Below, one piece after another: positions 1 through 7,739 of a DNA stretch of 24,938 nucleotides. This DNA is from Faecalicatena fissicatena. Its GTDB lineage: Bacteria; Bacillota; Clostridia; Lachnospirales; Lachnospiraceae. Below the pieces are notes generated by a model. That model had not been told where the DNA came from and made no database searches. It saw only the letters and a list, made by a program, of their open reading frames with translations. Every line of letters begins with the position of its first letter. Position 1 is the first letter of the stretch. Location of the stretch: contig LDAQ01000120.1 of NCBI GenBank assembly GCA_001028025.1, positions 1-24,938 on the forward strand. Reading direction: 5' to 3'. The position numbers were made by a program, and so were the translations under genes.

Positions 1-104
1 CATATCCGGCCTCGTTTTTTTAAGAAGCAGTTAGCGCACTTTTAGCATTTTTCAGCGGCATATATAGCCCCGGGAGCTGCAGAACAATTATTGCATGAAA
101 AAAT

Positions 105-119
105 ATGACCAAACGTCAT
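105..119. promoter_or_regulatory. candidate operator (inverted repeat) upstream of the YhgE/Pip pair
   Basis: ATGAC and GTCAT form a perfect 5-bp inverted repeat around a 5-nt centre, and the A/T-rich flanks partly extend the symmetry. It ends 7 nt before the -35 hexamer of the promoter at 127-155. YhgE/Pip genes are often controlled by a TetR-family repressor, and the size and position would suit such a site, but no repressor gene lies inside the window. Seen: the repeat and its position. Inferred: the operator role. Confidence 0.35.
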
Positions 120-126
120 TTTTATA

Positions 127-155
127 TTGTGTTTCTGTATTGTTTTTGTTATACT
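127..155 (+). promoter_or_regulatory. promoter of the tandem YhgE/Pip operon
   Basis: TTGTGT (127-132) and TATACT (150-155) are separated by 17 nt. A TG at 147-148, one base before the -10, makes it an extended -10 promoter. Transcription would start near 162, leaving a short leader with AGGAGG (171-176) in front of the first gene. Confidence 0.6.
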
Positions 156-184
156 TGACCTGAAATATGCAGGAGGACATTCAG

Positions 185-2713
185 ATGAGGAGAGCTTTTC
201 GGATATTTAAAAGAGATGTGGGGCGCCTTGTACATAATCGGGTGGCTATGATAGTGATGGCAGGAGTTTGTGTCCTGCCTTCTTTGTATGCCTGGTTTAA
301 TATTGCGGCGAATATGGACCCGTATAGTAATACGCAGGGTATTAAGGTGGCTGTGGCTAATAATGACAGGGAGGCGGCTAATGACCTGATTAAACTGAAT
401 GCGGGAGAGAGTATTGAGGAAAACCTTAGGGAAAATGAGCAGCTGGGGTGGACATTTGTGGAGGAAGCACAGGCTGTTGAAGGGGTGAAGTCGGGAGCGT
501 ATTATGCGGCTATTGTGATACCTGAGGATTTTAGCAGCTCGCTTTTGAGTATTATTTCGGGGAGTCCCGAGAAGCCCAGGCTTGATTACTATATTAATGA
601 GAAGAAGAACGCGATTGCCCCTAAGATTACGGACACGGGGGCAGGAACCGTGCAGCAGGAAATTAACGATACTTTTTCTTCGGTGGCGGCAGAGACCATT
701 TCAAAACTGATCCAGACCTCTGTTACCCGGATTTCTGGTGATATGGGCAGTATGAATTCGGATGTTATGACAATGCTTTCTGATATTCAGCAGAACCTGG
801 GGCAGTATCAGACTGTGCTGAAGAATTTTCAGGATACGGTTGGCAGCAGTTCAGGGCAGATTAGCAGTACACAGAATGTACTGGATAGTGTGAAGTCGGC
901 AGCGGCATCGGGGGCGGAAACATTGGCGGATACTTCATCTGTGCTGAGCAGCGGCCGTGGCAGTATTGGCGAATTTTCATCTGTATTTTCCGGGAGTTTA
1001 TCGGACGGGGAGAACTGGCTTAATGATATTTATGGCTCTGCGTCCAACAGCCTGAGTTCCCTTAAAAACCAGGCAGATACGGTGAACGGGGCGGTTAAAG
1101 ACGGAATAGATTCTGTACAGAATCTGATGGATACGAACCGCGCTATCCTGGAAAAGCTGCAGGAGATCAGCGACGGTCTGCCGGATGCTCTTTCCGAAGC
1201 CGTGTCTGTGCGGATTGCGGAGCTGCAGGCGCAGAATGAGGAGTATCAGAATCTCCTGGATTCCCTGAGCCGGAGCAATGCCAGTATAGGGAACGCAGCG
1301 GATACGGTACAGAGTACAAAAGAACAGCTGGAACAGCTGGTATCTCAGAGCAGACAGTCACTTCGGGATTACCGCAATTCCTTTGACCAGACTCTGCTGC
1401 CGCAGCTGAATCAGTCTCTGGATACTTTTTCTGTTCTGGGCGGGGAGATGTCGGCTACACTGTCCGGCATCTCTTCCTCCACGGATCAGCTCAAGGAAAT
1501 CTTAGCTCGGCTGGGTACGAGCCTTGATGACAGCTCAAAAGCTCTGGGCAGGACAGGAGATTCCGTGTCTTCCTTAAATGGGCAGATGGACCGGATCATG
1601 ACAGACCTGCAGGCTTTGCAAAGTTCAGAGGCATACCAGGAATTCCTCTCGCTGGAGGGGCTGGACGCGGACTCTATAGCAGATTTTATGGCATCTCCGG
1701 TAAATATTCAGAGTGAAACCCTGTACAGCGTAAAGAATTACGGATCTTCTATGACTCCATTTTACACGAACCTGGCGCTCTGGGTAGGAGGAATTGTGTT
1801 GATCGCCATTTTAAAAATGGAAGTTGACAGGAGCGGCATCAGGCATTTTTCCACTTCGGAAGCTTATTTCGGCAGATGGCTCCTCTTTGTGGTTATTGGG
1901 CTCATCCAGGGGCTGATCGTATGCCTGGGGGATCTGTGGCTTTTGAAGGTGCAGTGTATCCATCCGGCTGCTTTTGTACTCACAGGGATGTTCTGCTCAT
2001 TTGTATATGTAAATCTGATTTATGCTCTTTCAAGCGCACTGAAGCATATCGGCAAGGCACTGTGCATTGTACTCGTAATCCTGCAGATACCGGGATCAGC
2101 GGGCACATACCCGATCGAGATGACACCTGCGTTCTTCCAGAAGCTGCACCCCCTGCTTCCCTTTACATATGGGATCAATGCGATGAGAGAAGCAATTGCT
2201 GGGATGTATGGAAATGCCTTCTGGAGCAATCTGCTCCATCTTGCGGTGTATCTTCCGGCGGCGTTTTTGATCGGGCTGGGGCTGCGCCGGCTTTTGGTGA
2301 ACCTGAATGATCTTTTTGACAGAAAACTGGGGGAGACAGACCTGATGCTCTGTGAGACCCCTCAAAAGGAGAATGAAAAGACTCCTTTCTCCCTTGTAAT
2401 AAAAACGCTGCTTCGGGATCAGGCGATGCGGGAAGACATGGTTGCAAAGGCGGCAGCATTTGAGGCAGGTTACAGGAGAAGAATCAGGATAGGATTTTTA
2501 GCGATACTGATCCTTCCAGCTGTTTTTCTGATCCTGATGTTCAGCATTGAATCAAAAATAGTATTTCTTGTACTCTGGATTGTATCGATTATTGTAATTG
2601 CAGTCTATCTGATCTGCCAGGAATACATCCATGACCGTCTGAAACGTCAGATTGAACTGGGATCGCTGACACAGGAAGAACTTCTGGAAACAGTGAAAGG
2701 GAGGGATGAGTAA
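185..2713 (+). CDS. YhgE/Pip domain membrane protein (EsaA-like), first of a pair
   Basis: An 842-residue membrane protein of the YhgE/Pip (phage infection protein) family, which is related to EsaA of type VII secretion systems; the molecular role of most members is unknown. One N-terminal membrane segment (about residues 21-40, followed by the typical YAWFNIAANMDPY stretch) leads into a long extracytoplasmic, Ser/Gln/Leu-rich, coiled-coil-prone region (about 170-500). A cluster of five or so membrane segments follows (about 522-710). Unlike the next gene, it carries an extra C-terminal part of about 115 residues with two more membrane segments (about 765-815). The ATG at 185 is preferred over the in-frame ATG at 167 because AGGAGG (171-176) lies 8 nt before 185 and inside the longer reading. 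The stop overlaps the start of the next gene (TAATG), so the two are probably translationally coupled. Confidence 0.88.
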   Translation: MRRAFRIFKRDVGRLVHNRVAMIVMAGVCVLPSLYAWFNIAANMDPYSNTQGIKVAVANNDREAANDLIKLNAGESIEENLRENEQLGWTFVEEAQAVEGVKSGAYYAAIVIPEDFSSSLLSIISGSPEKPRLDYYINEKKNAIAPKITDTGAGTVQQEINDTFSSVAAETISKLIQTSVTRISGDMGSMNSDVMTMLSDIQQNLGQYQTVLKNFQDTVGSSSGQISSTQNVLDSVKSAAASGAETLADTSSVLSSGRGSIGEFSSVFSGSLSDGENWLNDIYGSASNSLSSLKNQADTVNGAVKDGIDSVQNLMDTNRAILEKLQEISDGLPDALSEAVSVRIAELQAQNEEYQNLLDSLSRSNASIGNAADTVQSTKEQLEQLVSQSRQSLRDYRNSFDQTLLPQLNQSLDTFSVLGGEMSATLSGISSSTDQLKEILARLGTSLDDSSKALGRTGDSVSSLNGQMDRIMTDLQALQSSEAYQEFLSLEGLDADSIADFMASPVNIQSETLYSVKNYGSSMTPFYTNLALWVGGIVLIAILKMEVDRSGIRHFSTSEAYFGRWLLFVVIGLIQGLIVCLGDLWLLKVQCIHPAAFVLTGMFCSFVYVNLIYALSSALKHIGKALCIVLVILQIPGSAGTYPIEMTPAFFQKLHPLLPFTYGINAMREAIAGMYGNAFWSNLLHLAVYLPAAFLIGLGLRRLLVNLNDLFDRKLGETDLMLCETPQKENEKTPFSLVIKTLLRDQAMREDMVAKAAAFEAGYRRRIRIGFLAILILPAVFLILMFSIESKIVFLVLWIVSIIVIAVYLICQEYIHDRLKRQIELGSLTQEELLETVKGRDE

Positions 2714-4893
2714 TGAAGAACATACTGAGCATTTTCAGGCGGGATGTGATGCGGTGTTATAAAAATGTCATCGCTCTGATCGTAGTTCTGGGAATTATCG
2801 TAGTACCGGCACTGTATGCATGGTTCAATATCGCAGCAAGCTGGGATCCATATGAAAATACGGGGAAGCTGAAGGTTGCAGTGGCGAGTGCGGATGAAGG
2901 CTATGAAGGGGAGCTGGTTCCCATTACACTGAACCTGGGGAATAATGTACTTTCTGCGCTGCGGGAAAACACGCAGCTGGACTGGAATTTTACAAGCAGG
3001 GAGAAAGCGGTAGAAGGCGTGAAGTCCGGTAAATACTATGCGGCCATTGTAATTCCGGAGGATTTCAGCCGTAATCTGATGAGTCTTTTTTCAGGTACTG
3101 TTACGAACCCTGAGATTACCTACTATTCAAACGCCAAGGAAAATGCAATTGCTCCGAAAGTCACGGACAAAGGCGCCAGTGCGGTTCAGACACAGGTAAA
3201 GGAAGTTTTTATTGAAACGATTTCCGACACGGCAATATCTGCTATGCAGGCTGTTGCGGATACAGCAGATAAAGAAGGAGCAGAGTCTGTTGCAGCCACA
3301 CTGATTACAAAACTTGAAAAGACGTCCTCAGATCTGACGGCTGCTGTCGGCACCATCCAGGCATTTTCCAACATGGCGGTGTCTACGCAGCAGATGCTGG
3401 ATACAACTTCCGGGTTTTTAAAACAGTCACAGGAGCATTCTGACAGTGGCCTGAGTTCCCTGAAAAATACAGAGAGCTCGTTTTCAGATATGCAGGGGGC
3501 TGTTTCGGGCGCAACTGAAGGAATGAATCAGGCTCTGTCTGACAGTACAGGTTTTTATAAGCAGATCGGGGAGGCAATACATGGAGGACTGGATTCCCTG
3601 TCATCAGATGCAGGCTCCACAGCGGATACGCTGGATCTACTGTCAGAAAAGATAAAAAGCATCATAGAATCCTACACAAATCTGCGGGATGCCCTGGCAG
3701 CATTAGGGAAGGAGCATCCGGAAATTGCTCCGGCAATTGGAAGTGTTGTAGGAAAACTGAATGAATCGATTGCTGTCCAGCAGTCTCTGTATGATAAGCT
3801 AAGTGGTGCCGCGGAGTCGATCAGGAATAAACCGGGGGAGGCGCTTACATCCCAGAAAGAACTTGACGCTCTTCTGGAACAGAGCGCACAAAGCCTTACA
3901 GCGGTTCAGAATGAGTATGAGGAAAATGTAAAACAGAACCTGGATGGTCTGTTTACCTCTTTGGGAGAAACCAGGAGCAGCATATCCGGGCTGCTGAAAC
4001 AGCTGGACGAGAGTGCTGCAGGTATCTACACCTTATCCGGTTCGGCCTCATCAGACTTATCTCAGATAAAAGATACACTGGATACTTCCGCTTCGCTCCT
4101 GGAGAAAGCGTCCTCCCGGCTTACGGAGACAGTAGAGCAGCTCAGACAGGCACAGAGCAGCGGAGACTTTCAGACACTGAAGAATATTGTGGGAGGGGAC
4201 AAAGAAAGCATCAGTACATTTCTGGCTTCGCCGGTGGAGCTGGAGACGACAAAGTTGTATCCTATCCAAAATTATGGCTCTTCCATGGCACCGTTTTACT
4301 CCACTCTGGCAATCTGGGTGGGGGGGATTGTACTGGTTGCAATGCTGAAGGTAACGGTATCTTCAAACTCACTGAAAGGACTCACTCATGTAAAGAATTA
4401 TCAGGTCTATTTCGGAAGATATATTATATTCCTGTTAGCGGGCCTGTTCCAAAGCGGTCTCATCTGCCTGGGCGATCTGTACTATCTGCAGATCCAGTGT
4501 GAGCATCCATTCCTGTTTCTGCTGGCGGGATGGGTCACCAGTATCGTATATGTAAATATCATATATACCCTGACCGTATCCTTCGGTGATATTGGAAAAG
4601 CAATCTGCGTTGTGCTGCTGGTTATGCAGGTAGCAGGCTCCGGCGGAACCTTCCCCATCGAAGTGGCACCGGCATTTTTCCAGAAAGTATACCCGCTCCT
4701 TCCGTTTACCCACAGCATGGCTGCCATGCGTGAGTGTATTGGCGGATTCTATGGAATGACATACTGGAGAGAGCTGGGAGCACTGGGGATCTTCCTGGCA
4801 GCATCTCTGATGCTGGGACTGGTACTGAGAAAGCCCGTTATAAAACTGAACACTGCCTTCACCGAAAAACTAGAAGAGACGCGGCTTATGTAA
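2713..4893 (+). CDS. YhgE/Pip domain membrane protein (EsaA-like), second of a pair
   Basis: A 726-residue paralogue of the preceding protein with the same plan: an N-terminal membrane segment (about 20-40) ending in the family YAWFNIAASWDPY stretch, an extracytoplasmic coiled-coil-rich middle (about 180-500), and a five-segment membrane cluster (about 526-711). It ends shortly after the last segment and lacks the two additional C-terminal helices of its neighbour. Its ATG shares one base with the upstream TAA, and GGGAGG lies just before it, so coupled translation and a heteromeric partnership are plausible. The family is linked to phage adsorption in lactococci and to the type VII secretion component EsaA, but no ESX ATPase or WXG100 gene is present here. 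Family assignment is secure; the function is not. Confidence 0.88.
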   Translation: MKNILSIFRRDVMRCYKNVIALIVVLGIIVVPALYAWFNIAASWDPYENTGKLKVAVASADEGYEGELVPITLNLGNNVLSALRENTQLDWNFTSREKAVEGVKSGKYYAAIVIPEDFSRNLMSLFSGTVTNPEITYYSNAKENAIAPKVTDKGASAVQTQVKEVFIETISDTAISAMQAVADTADKEGAESVAATLITKLEKTSSDLTAAVGTIQAFSNMAVSTQQMLDTTSGFLKQSQEHSDSGLSSLKNTESSFSDMQGAVSGATEGMNQALSDSTGFYKQIGEAIHGGLDSLSSDAGSTADTLDLLSEKIKSIIESYTNLRDALAALGKEHPEIAPAIGSVVGKLNESIAVQQSLYDKLSGAAESIRNKPGEALTSQKELDALLEQSAQSLTAVQNEYEENVKQNLDGLFTSLGETRSSISGLLKQLDESAAGIYTLSGSASSDLSQIKDTLDTSASLLEKASSRLTETVEQLRQAQSSGDFQTLKNIVGGDKESISTFLASPVELETTKLYPIQNYGSSMAPFYSTLAIWVGGIVLVAMLKVTVSSNSLKGLTHVKNYQVYFGRYIIFLLAGLFQSGLICLGDLYYLQIQCEHPFLFLLAGWVTSIVYVNIIYTLTVSFGDIGKAICVVLLVMQVAGSGGTFPIEVAPAFFQKVYPLLPFTHSMAAMRECIGGFYGMTYWRELGALGIFLAASLMLGLVLRKPVIKLNTAFTEKLEETRLM

Positions 4894-5158
4894 GCAGGAT
4901 TTGGGTGGAAAGGGGACGCCTGAGAGAAACGGATGCCCTGAGGCCATCACTTTATTAGTTCCGATGCCGTACAGCGGAGTGCACGGCACGGTCTGAACAG
5001 TAACGAAAGTTCTGCGTATGCAGGGAGCGTGGATAATAATGGCGTTGTCTGTCAACATGTGTTATGGTAAACTAGTAGAAAAAGATGAAAATTAAACATT
5101 ACCTCCAGGCGGAAATCCGTCTGGATACCGCTTTAAAGAAAACATATGAAATAGGAGA
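4894..5158 (+). other. intergenic leader region before aroD with hairpins and a weak promoter
   Basis: No credible gene. TTGTCT (5045-5050) and TAAACT (5068-5073), 17 nt apart, form a weak promoter candidate. A strong hairpin, TCCAGGCGG/CCGTCTGGA around AAAT (5104-5125), would lie in the aroD leader. Another imperfect hairpin (GCCGTACA/TGCACGGC, 4967-4988) sits between the YhgE/Pip pair and this promoter. Neither hairpin is followed by a U-tract, so they are not simple terminators. I could not match the region to a riboswitch class. Confidence 0.4.
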
Positions 5159-5164
5159 ATGGAT

Positions 5165-5926
5165 ATGAACCCGGTAAAAGTCAGAAACATTGAGATAGGC
5201 AGCGGAATTCCTAAAATCTGTGTCCCCATAGTGGGCGTCACCAGAGAGGATATTCTAAACGCAGCGGCCGAGATTGTGCAGATCGGCGCGGATGTTGTGG
5301 AATGGCGCGTAGACTGGTATGAGGACGTTTTTAATTTTTCTGGAACAAAAAAGACGATGAAAGCGCTCCGGGAAGTACTGGGAGAAATTCCGCTTCTGTT
5401 CACCTTCCGTACATCCAAAGAGGGAGGGGAAAAATCGATCGGGACAGAGGCCTATGTGGAGCTGAATGAAAAAGCGGCAGAAACCGGATATACAGATATG
5501 GTAGACGTAGAAGCGTTTACAGGAGACGATGCAGTGAAGCAGATAGTGAAAACGGCACACGAGTGTGGTGTGAAAGTCATTGCGTCCAATCATGACTTCC
5601 AGAAAACTCCGGAAAAAGAGGAGATCGTGTTCAGACTGTGCAAGATGCAGGAGCTGGGCGCAGATATTCCAAAGATCGCTGTGATGCCCCAAAGTAAAAA
5701 GGATGTGCTGACGCTTCTGGCAGCAACGGAAGAGATGTCATCTGAACATGCAGACTGTCCGATTATTACGATGTCGATGGACAGCACAGGCGTGATCAGC
5801 CGTCTTTGTGGAGAGGTATTCGGTTCGGCCCTGACCTTCGGGGCGGCAGGAAAAGCGTCTGCGCCAGGACAGATGAAAGTAGAAGACCTGCGCACTGCTC
5901 TCAGACTGCTTCACAAAAGTTTGTAA
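5165..5926 (+). CDS. aroD: type I 3-dehydroquinate dehydratase
   Basis: Third step of the shikimate pathway: dehydrates 3-dehydroquinate to 3-dehydroshikimate through a Schiff base, in the cytoplasm. The 253-residue protein is of normal length for the class I TIM-barrel enzyme. Catalytic residues are visible: Glu46 and Arg48 in EWRVDW, His143 in SNHDFQ, and the Schiff-base Lys170 in PKIAVMPQ. With the start at 5165, His143 and Lys170 have the numbers used for the enterobacterial enzyme. That start also lies 7 nt after AGGAG (5153-5157), whereas the in-frame ATG at 5159 leaves a 1-nt gap. No other shikimate genes are adjacent. It converges on the HAD gene that follows. Confidence 0.95.
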   Translation: MNPVKVRNIEIGSGIPKICVPIVGVTREDILNAAAEIVQIGADVVEWRVDWYEDVFNFSGTKKTMKALREVLGEIPLLFTFRTSKEGGEKSIGTEAYVELNEKAAETGYTDMVDVEAFTGDDAVKQIVKTAHECGVKVIASNHDFQKTPEKEEIVFRLCKMQELGADIPKIAVMPQSKKDVLTLLAATEEMSSEHADCPIITMSMDSTGVISRLCGEVFGSALTFGAAGKASAPGQMKVEDLRTALRLLHKSL

Positions 5927-5971
5927 GGTCTATTTACGGGGGCGGTACAGGCATGGTTCCCGTTTGCTATC

Positions 5972-6562
5972 CTAAAGTTCAAGGATCTTCCTGATCTCGG
6001 AAATATTTTCGGTAAAGACGATTCCATCCATACCCAGATCGGTGCCGCCTTTTATATTTTCTTCTTTGTCATCCAGGAAAAAACATTCTTCCGGATTCAG
6101 GCGAAACGTCTGGAACAGATATTTGTAGATATCCGGTTCCGGTTTCATCATCCGGATCGGAGCGGAATATACCATTCCGTCAAATTCACGTGTAATCTCG
6201 TAATGCCCGACATGCTCCGCGAAAAACGTGGAAGCGTTTGAAAGGATGTAGAGAGAAAAGCCTTTCTTTTTCAGTTCCCGTACCAGATCCCACGTCTTCT
6301 CCAGTGGAGTAAGGTGAAGGCACCATTCGCGGGCGAGTTGCCGGATATTGGGTCTCAGGCGTTCCGGAACCAGGGTGGCGGCGTGGGCCATGTACTCTTC
6401 ATAATCGATGGTACCGCGGTCCAGTTCGTCCCAGTTGTAAAAGATCGCCCGTTTTATCAGAGCAGAATCCTCCGGGGAAGAACAGAAGCGGCCGATCACC
6501 TGCTGTTCGCCAAACTTTACAAGTACATTTCCAAAGTCAAAGATAATATTTTTATATTTCAT
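5972..6562 (-). CDS. HAD-superfamily phosphatase (YihX-like)
   Basis: A 196-residue haloacid dehalogenase-like hydrolase. Motif I is FDFGNVLV near the N-terminus (nucleophile Asp9), motif II is LSNAS, motif III is the Lys in MKPEPDIY, and motif IV is FLDDKEEN. The D-x-G-N form of motif I, the length and the C1 cap resemble YihX-type sugar-phosphate phosphatases of HAD subfamily IA. The substrate cannot be told from sequence. The ATG at 6562 is preferred over the one at 6571: the ribosome binding site GGAAAGG lies 9 nt before 6562 but abuts the earlier codon. It is transcribed alone, convergent with aroD. Confidence 0.85.
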   Translation of the reverse strand: MKYKNIIFDFGNVLVKFGEQQVIGRFCSSPEDSALIKRAIFYNWDELDRGTIDYEEYMAHAATLVPERLRPNIRQLAREWCLHLTPLEKTWDLVRELKKKGFSLYILSNASTFFAEHVGHYEITREFDGMVYSAPIRMMKPEPDIYKYLFQTFRLNPEECFFLDDKEENIKGGTDLGMDGIVFTENISEIRKILEL

Positions 6563-6671
6563 AAAGCGCATCCTTTCCGTGTTTGTCTTATTCCACTTTA
6601 CTATAAATAATAAAAAATGTACATAGATATATGGAGCGCCAGGGGATGGGAAAAGACAGGTACTAATAGAC

Positions 6672-6699
6672 TGGTTTTATATTTTATCTATGCTATACT
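6672..6699 (+). promoter_or_regulatory. extended -10 promoter of the 27-bp-repeat gene
   Basis: TATACT at 6694-6699 is preceded by TG at 6691-6692, giving an extended -10. The -35 region (TGGTTT at 6672-6677, spacer 16) is poor. GAGGTGA lies just before the ATG at 6731. Confidence 0.45.
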
Positions 6700-6730
6700 G
6701 TAGTTAATTCAGAAGAGAAGAGGTGAAAGT

Positions 6731-7186
6731 ATGGTAGATAGTGAAAAGCTGGATTTTATATTATCTAATATGGTAATGCGTGATGACCTGGTTGATGTAG
6801 TAAGGCGTGATGACCTGGTTGATGTAGTAAAACGCGATGACCTGGCGAATGTAGTGATGCGTGATGACTTGGCGAATGTAGTGATGCGTGATGATCTTAT
6901 CGACCTGGCAACCAAGGATGACTTATCAAAAGTAGCAATGAAGACAGATCTGTCTGCTTTGGCGACGAAAGCCGAACTGAATGAGATGGAGAGCAATCTT
7001 CTGACCGAAATTGATACTGTGCAGGAAAAAGCAAATAATCGATTTACCCGTCTGGAAAAACGTCTTGAATCTCTGGAGAATACGGTCAGTACAATTAAGC
7101 TGGACAGTAGTACAGTTAAAGTTCTAGTTAATTCGGTAGTTGATCTGTCGGATCGTGTGGGGGTTCTAGAAGCAAAAATATCTTAG
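6731..7186 (+). CDS. small coiled-coil protein built on nonapeptide repeats
   Basis: A 151-residue acidic, soluble protein that I do not assign to a named family. After a short head (15 residues), about eight 9-residue repeats follow (residues 16-87). The first are near-identical copies of [M/R/K]-R-D-D-L-[V/A]-[D/N]-V-V; the last diverge to TKDDLSKVA, MKTDLSALA and TKAELNEME. The second half (about 88-151) is a heptad-type coiled coil with leucine-rich segments. There is no signal peptide or membrane segment. The ribosome binding site GAGGTGA is well placed and an extended -10 promoter lies upstream, so expression is likely. Similar 'KDDL' ladders occur in phage-associated and coiled-coil proteins, but this does not fix a function. 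It lies next to the 3' end of ssrA, a common integration site. Confidence 0.7.
   Translation: MVDSEKLDFILSNMVMRDDLVDVVRRDDLVDVVKRDDLANVVMRDDLANVVMRDDLIDLATKDDLSKVAMKTDLSALATKAELNEMESNLLTEIDTVQEKANNRFTRLEKRLESLENTVSTIKLDSSTVKVLVNSVVDLSDRVGVLEAKIS
6776..6991 (+). repeat. 27-bp tandem repeats inside a coding region, about 8 units
   Basis: Units of exactly 27 bp run from 6776 and encode the nonapeptides. Units 1 and 2 (6776-6802, 6803-6829) differ by one base. Units 3 to 5 are close variants, and units 6 to 8 keep the period but have diverged in sequence. Loss or gain of a unit would keep the reading frame. Confidence 0.85.
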
Positions 7187-7250
7187 CTGGTAATAATGGC
7201 AGGTGGTTTTTTCATGGCACAAGTGAGGGATATAAAAATCTTGAAAGCCT

Positions 7251-7287
7251 TTAAAAATGGGGAACTGACGATTATTCGCCGTTCCCC
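7251..7287 (-). terminator. intrinsic terminator of ssrA
   Basis: On the minus strand GGGGAAC pairs with GTTCCCC (7281-7287 with 7259-7265), helped by an inner CGA/TCG pairing, and is followed by ATTTTTAA. It starts 8 nt past the mature tmRNA 3' end. Confidence 0.85.
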
Positions 7288-7294
7288 GTAATAG

Positions 7295-7636
7295 TGGACC
7301 TGGCGGGAATCGAACCCGCGTCCAAAAACCTATCCCATGTACTTCTACTATCATAGTCAGTTCTTTATCATTCCCTCTGCCGTACGGGAACTAACACCCT
7401 TACGGTTTCAGTAGCTTCATGATACGACTATTAGCTCAAAGCTTTGCTAATATCGTTTCCCGCATAGTCGGTGCCAGATTCCCAGGGTGCGGGTGCCCCG
7501 GGGCTGACATGCAGCATTTAGGCTGCAGCTAATTCGAAATTATCGTTAGCGTTTAAATTTAAGTTTGCGATTTGACGCATCAGCCTGCGGATAGCTTCTC
7601 CATCTTCAAGATCCCTGTCGAAACCAGTACAAGCCC
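7295..7636 (-). ncRNA. ssrA: transfer-messenger RNA (tmRNA)
   Basis: About 342 nt, one-piece tmRNA that rescues stalled ribosomes with SmpB and tags the nascent chain for proteolysis. The 3' part has the T-arm GGGTTCGATTCCC and acceptor strand CAGGTCC plus discriminator A; the 5' part begins GGGCTTG and continues to the conserved CTGGTTTCGACAGGGA. The acceptor halves pair over 7 bp, including the third-position G.U recognised by alanyl-tRNA synthetase. CCA is not encoded (the genome has CTA), so it must be added. The resume codon is GCA (7566-7568), preceded by ATC as in the usual GTCGCAAAC context. The tag reads ANLNLNANDNFELAAA and stops at TAA (7518-7520). It has its own promoter and terminator. 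Confidence 0.96.
7518..7568 (-). other. tmRNA tag-peptide reading frame
   Basis: Sixteen codons plus TAA encode ANLNLNANDNFELAAA. With the alanine carried by tmRNA itself, the added tag would be 17 residues, longer than the 11 of E. coli. The hydrophobic small-residue end (ELAAA) keeps the character of a protease-recognised degron. The first half (ANLNLN) looks like an extension of an ANDN-type tag. Confidence 0.9.
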
Positions 7637-7689
7637 CTGAATTAGATGTGCACGGAATAAAGAGGTTATCTGTACTCCGCTGCATATCT

Positions 7690-7718
7690 ATTCTATAAAA
7701 AAGAATCTGTAAAGTCAA
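7690..7718 (-). promoter_or_regulatory. promoter of ssrA
   Basis: On the minus strand, TTGACT (7718-7713) and TAGAAT (7695-7690) are separated by 17 nt. Transcription would begin near 7683, about 46 nt before the mature 5' end, consistent with RNase P processing. The -35 lies only about 21 nt after the stop of the upstream membrane-protein gene. Confidence 0.75.
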
Positions 7719-7739
7719 GGCATTCAGAAAAGTTTACAT

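Noticed and set aside
1876..2310. 144-codon plus-strand frame inside the first YhgE/Pip gene
   Set aside because: It is out of frame with a clear membrane-protein coding sequence and has no independent signals.
4900..5060. TPP riboswitch, suggested by GCCTGAGAG near 4918
   Set aside because: The second conserved half of the TPP aptamer is absent and the downstream gene is aroD, not a thiamine gene.
6776..6991. CRISPR array
   Set aside because: Repeats are directly abutted with no spacers and are in frame with a coding sequence.
6709..6996. minus-strand open frame opposite the 27-bp repeats
   Set aside because: Its SSRITT-type repeats are just the complement of the coding repeats, and no ribosome binding site is present.
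7295..7400. phage or island attachment site at the ssrA 3' end
   Set aside because: ssrA is a common integration target, but I found no second copy of its 3' end and no integrase gene in the window.
7518..7718. 66-codon open frame on the minus strand
   Set aside because: It runs through the ssrA promoter and tmRNA body; only its last 16 codons are real, as the tmRNA tag.
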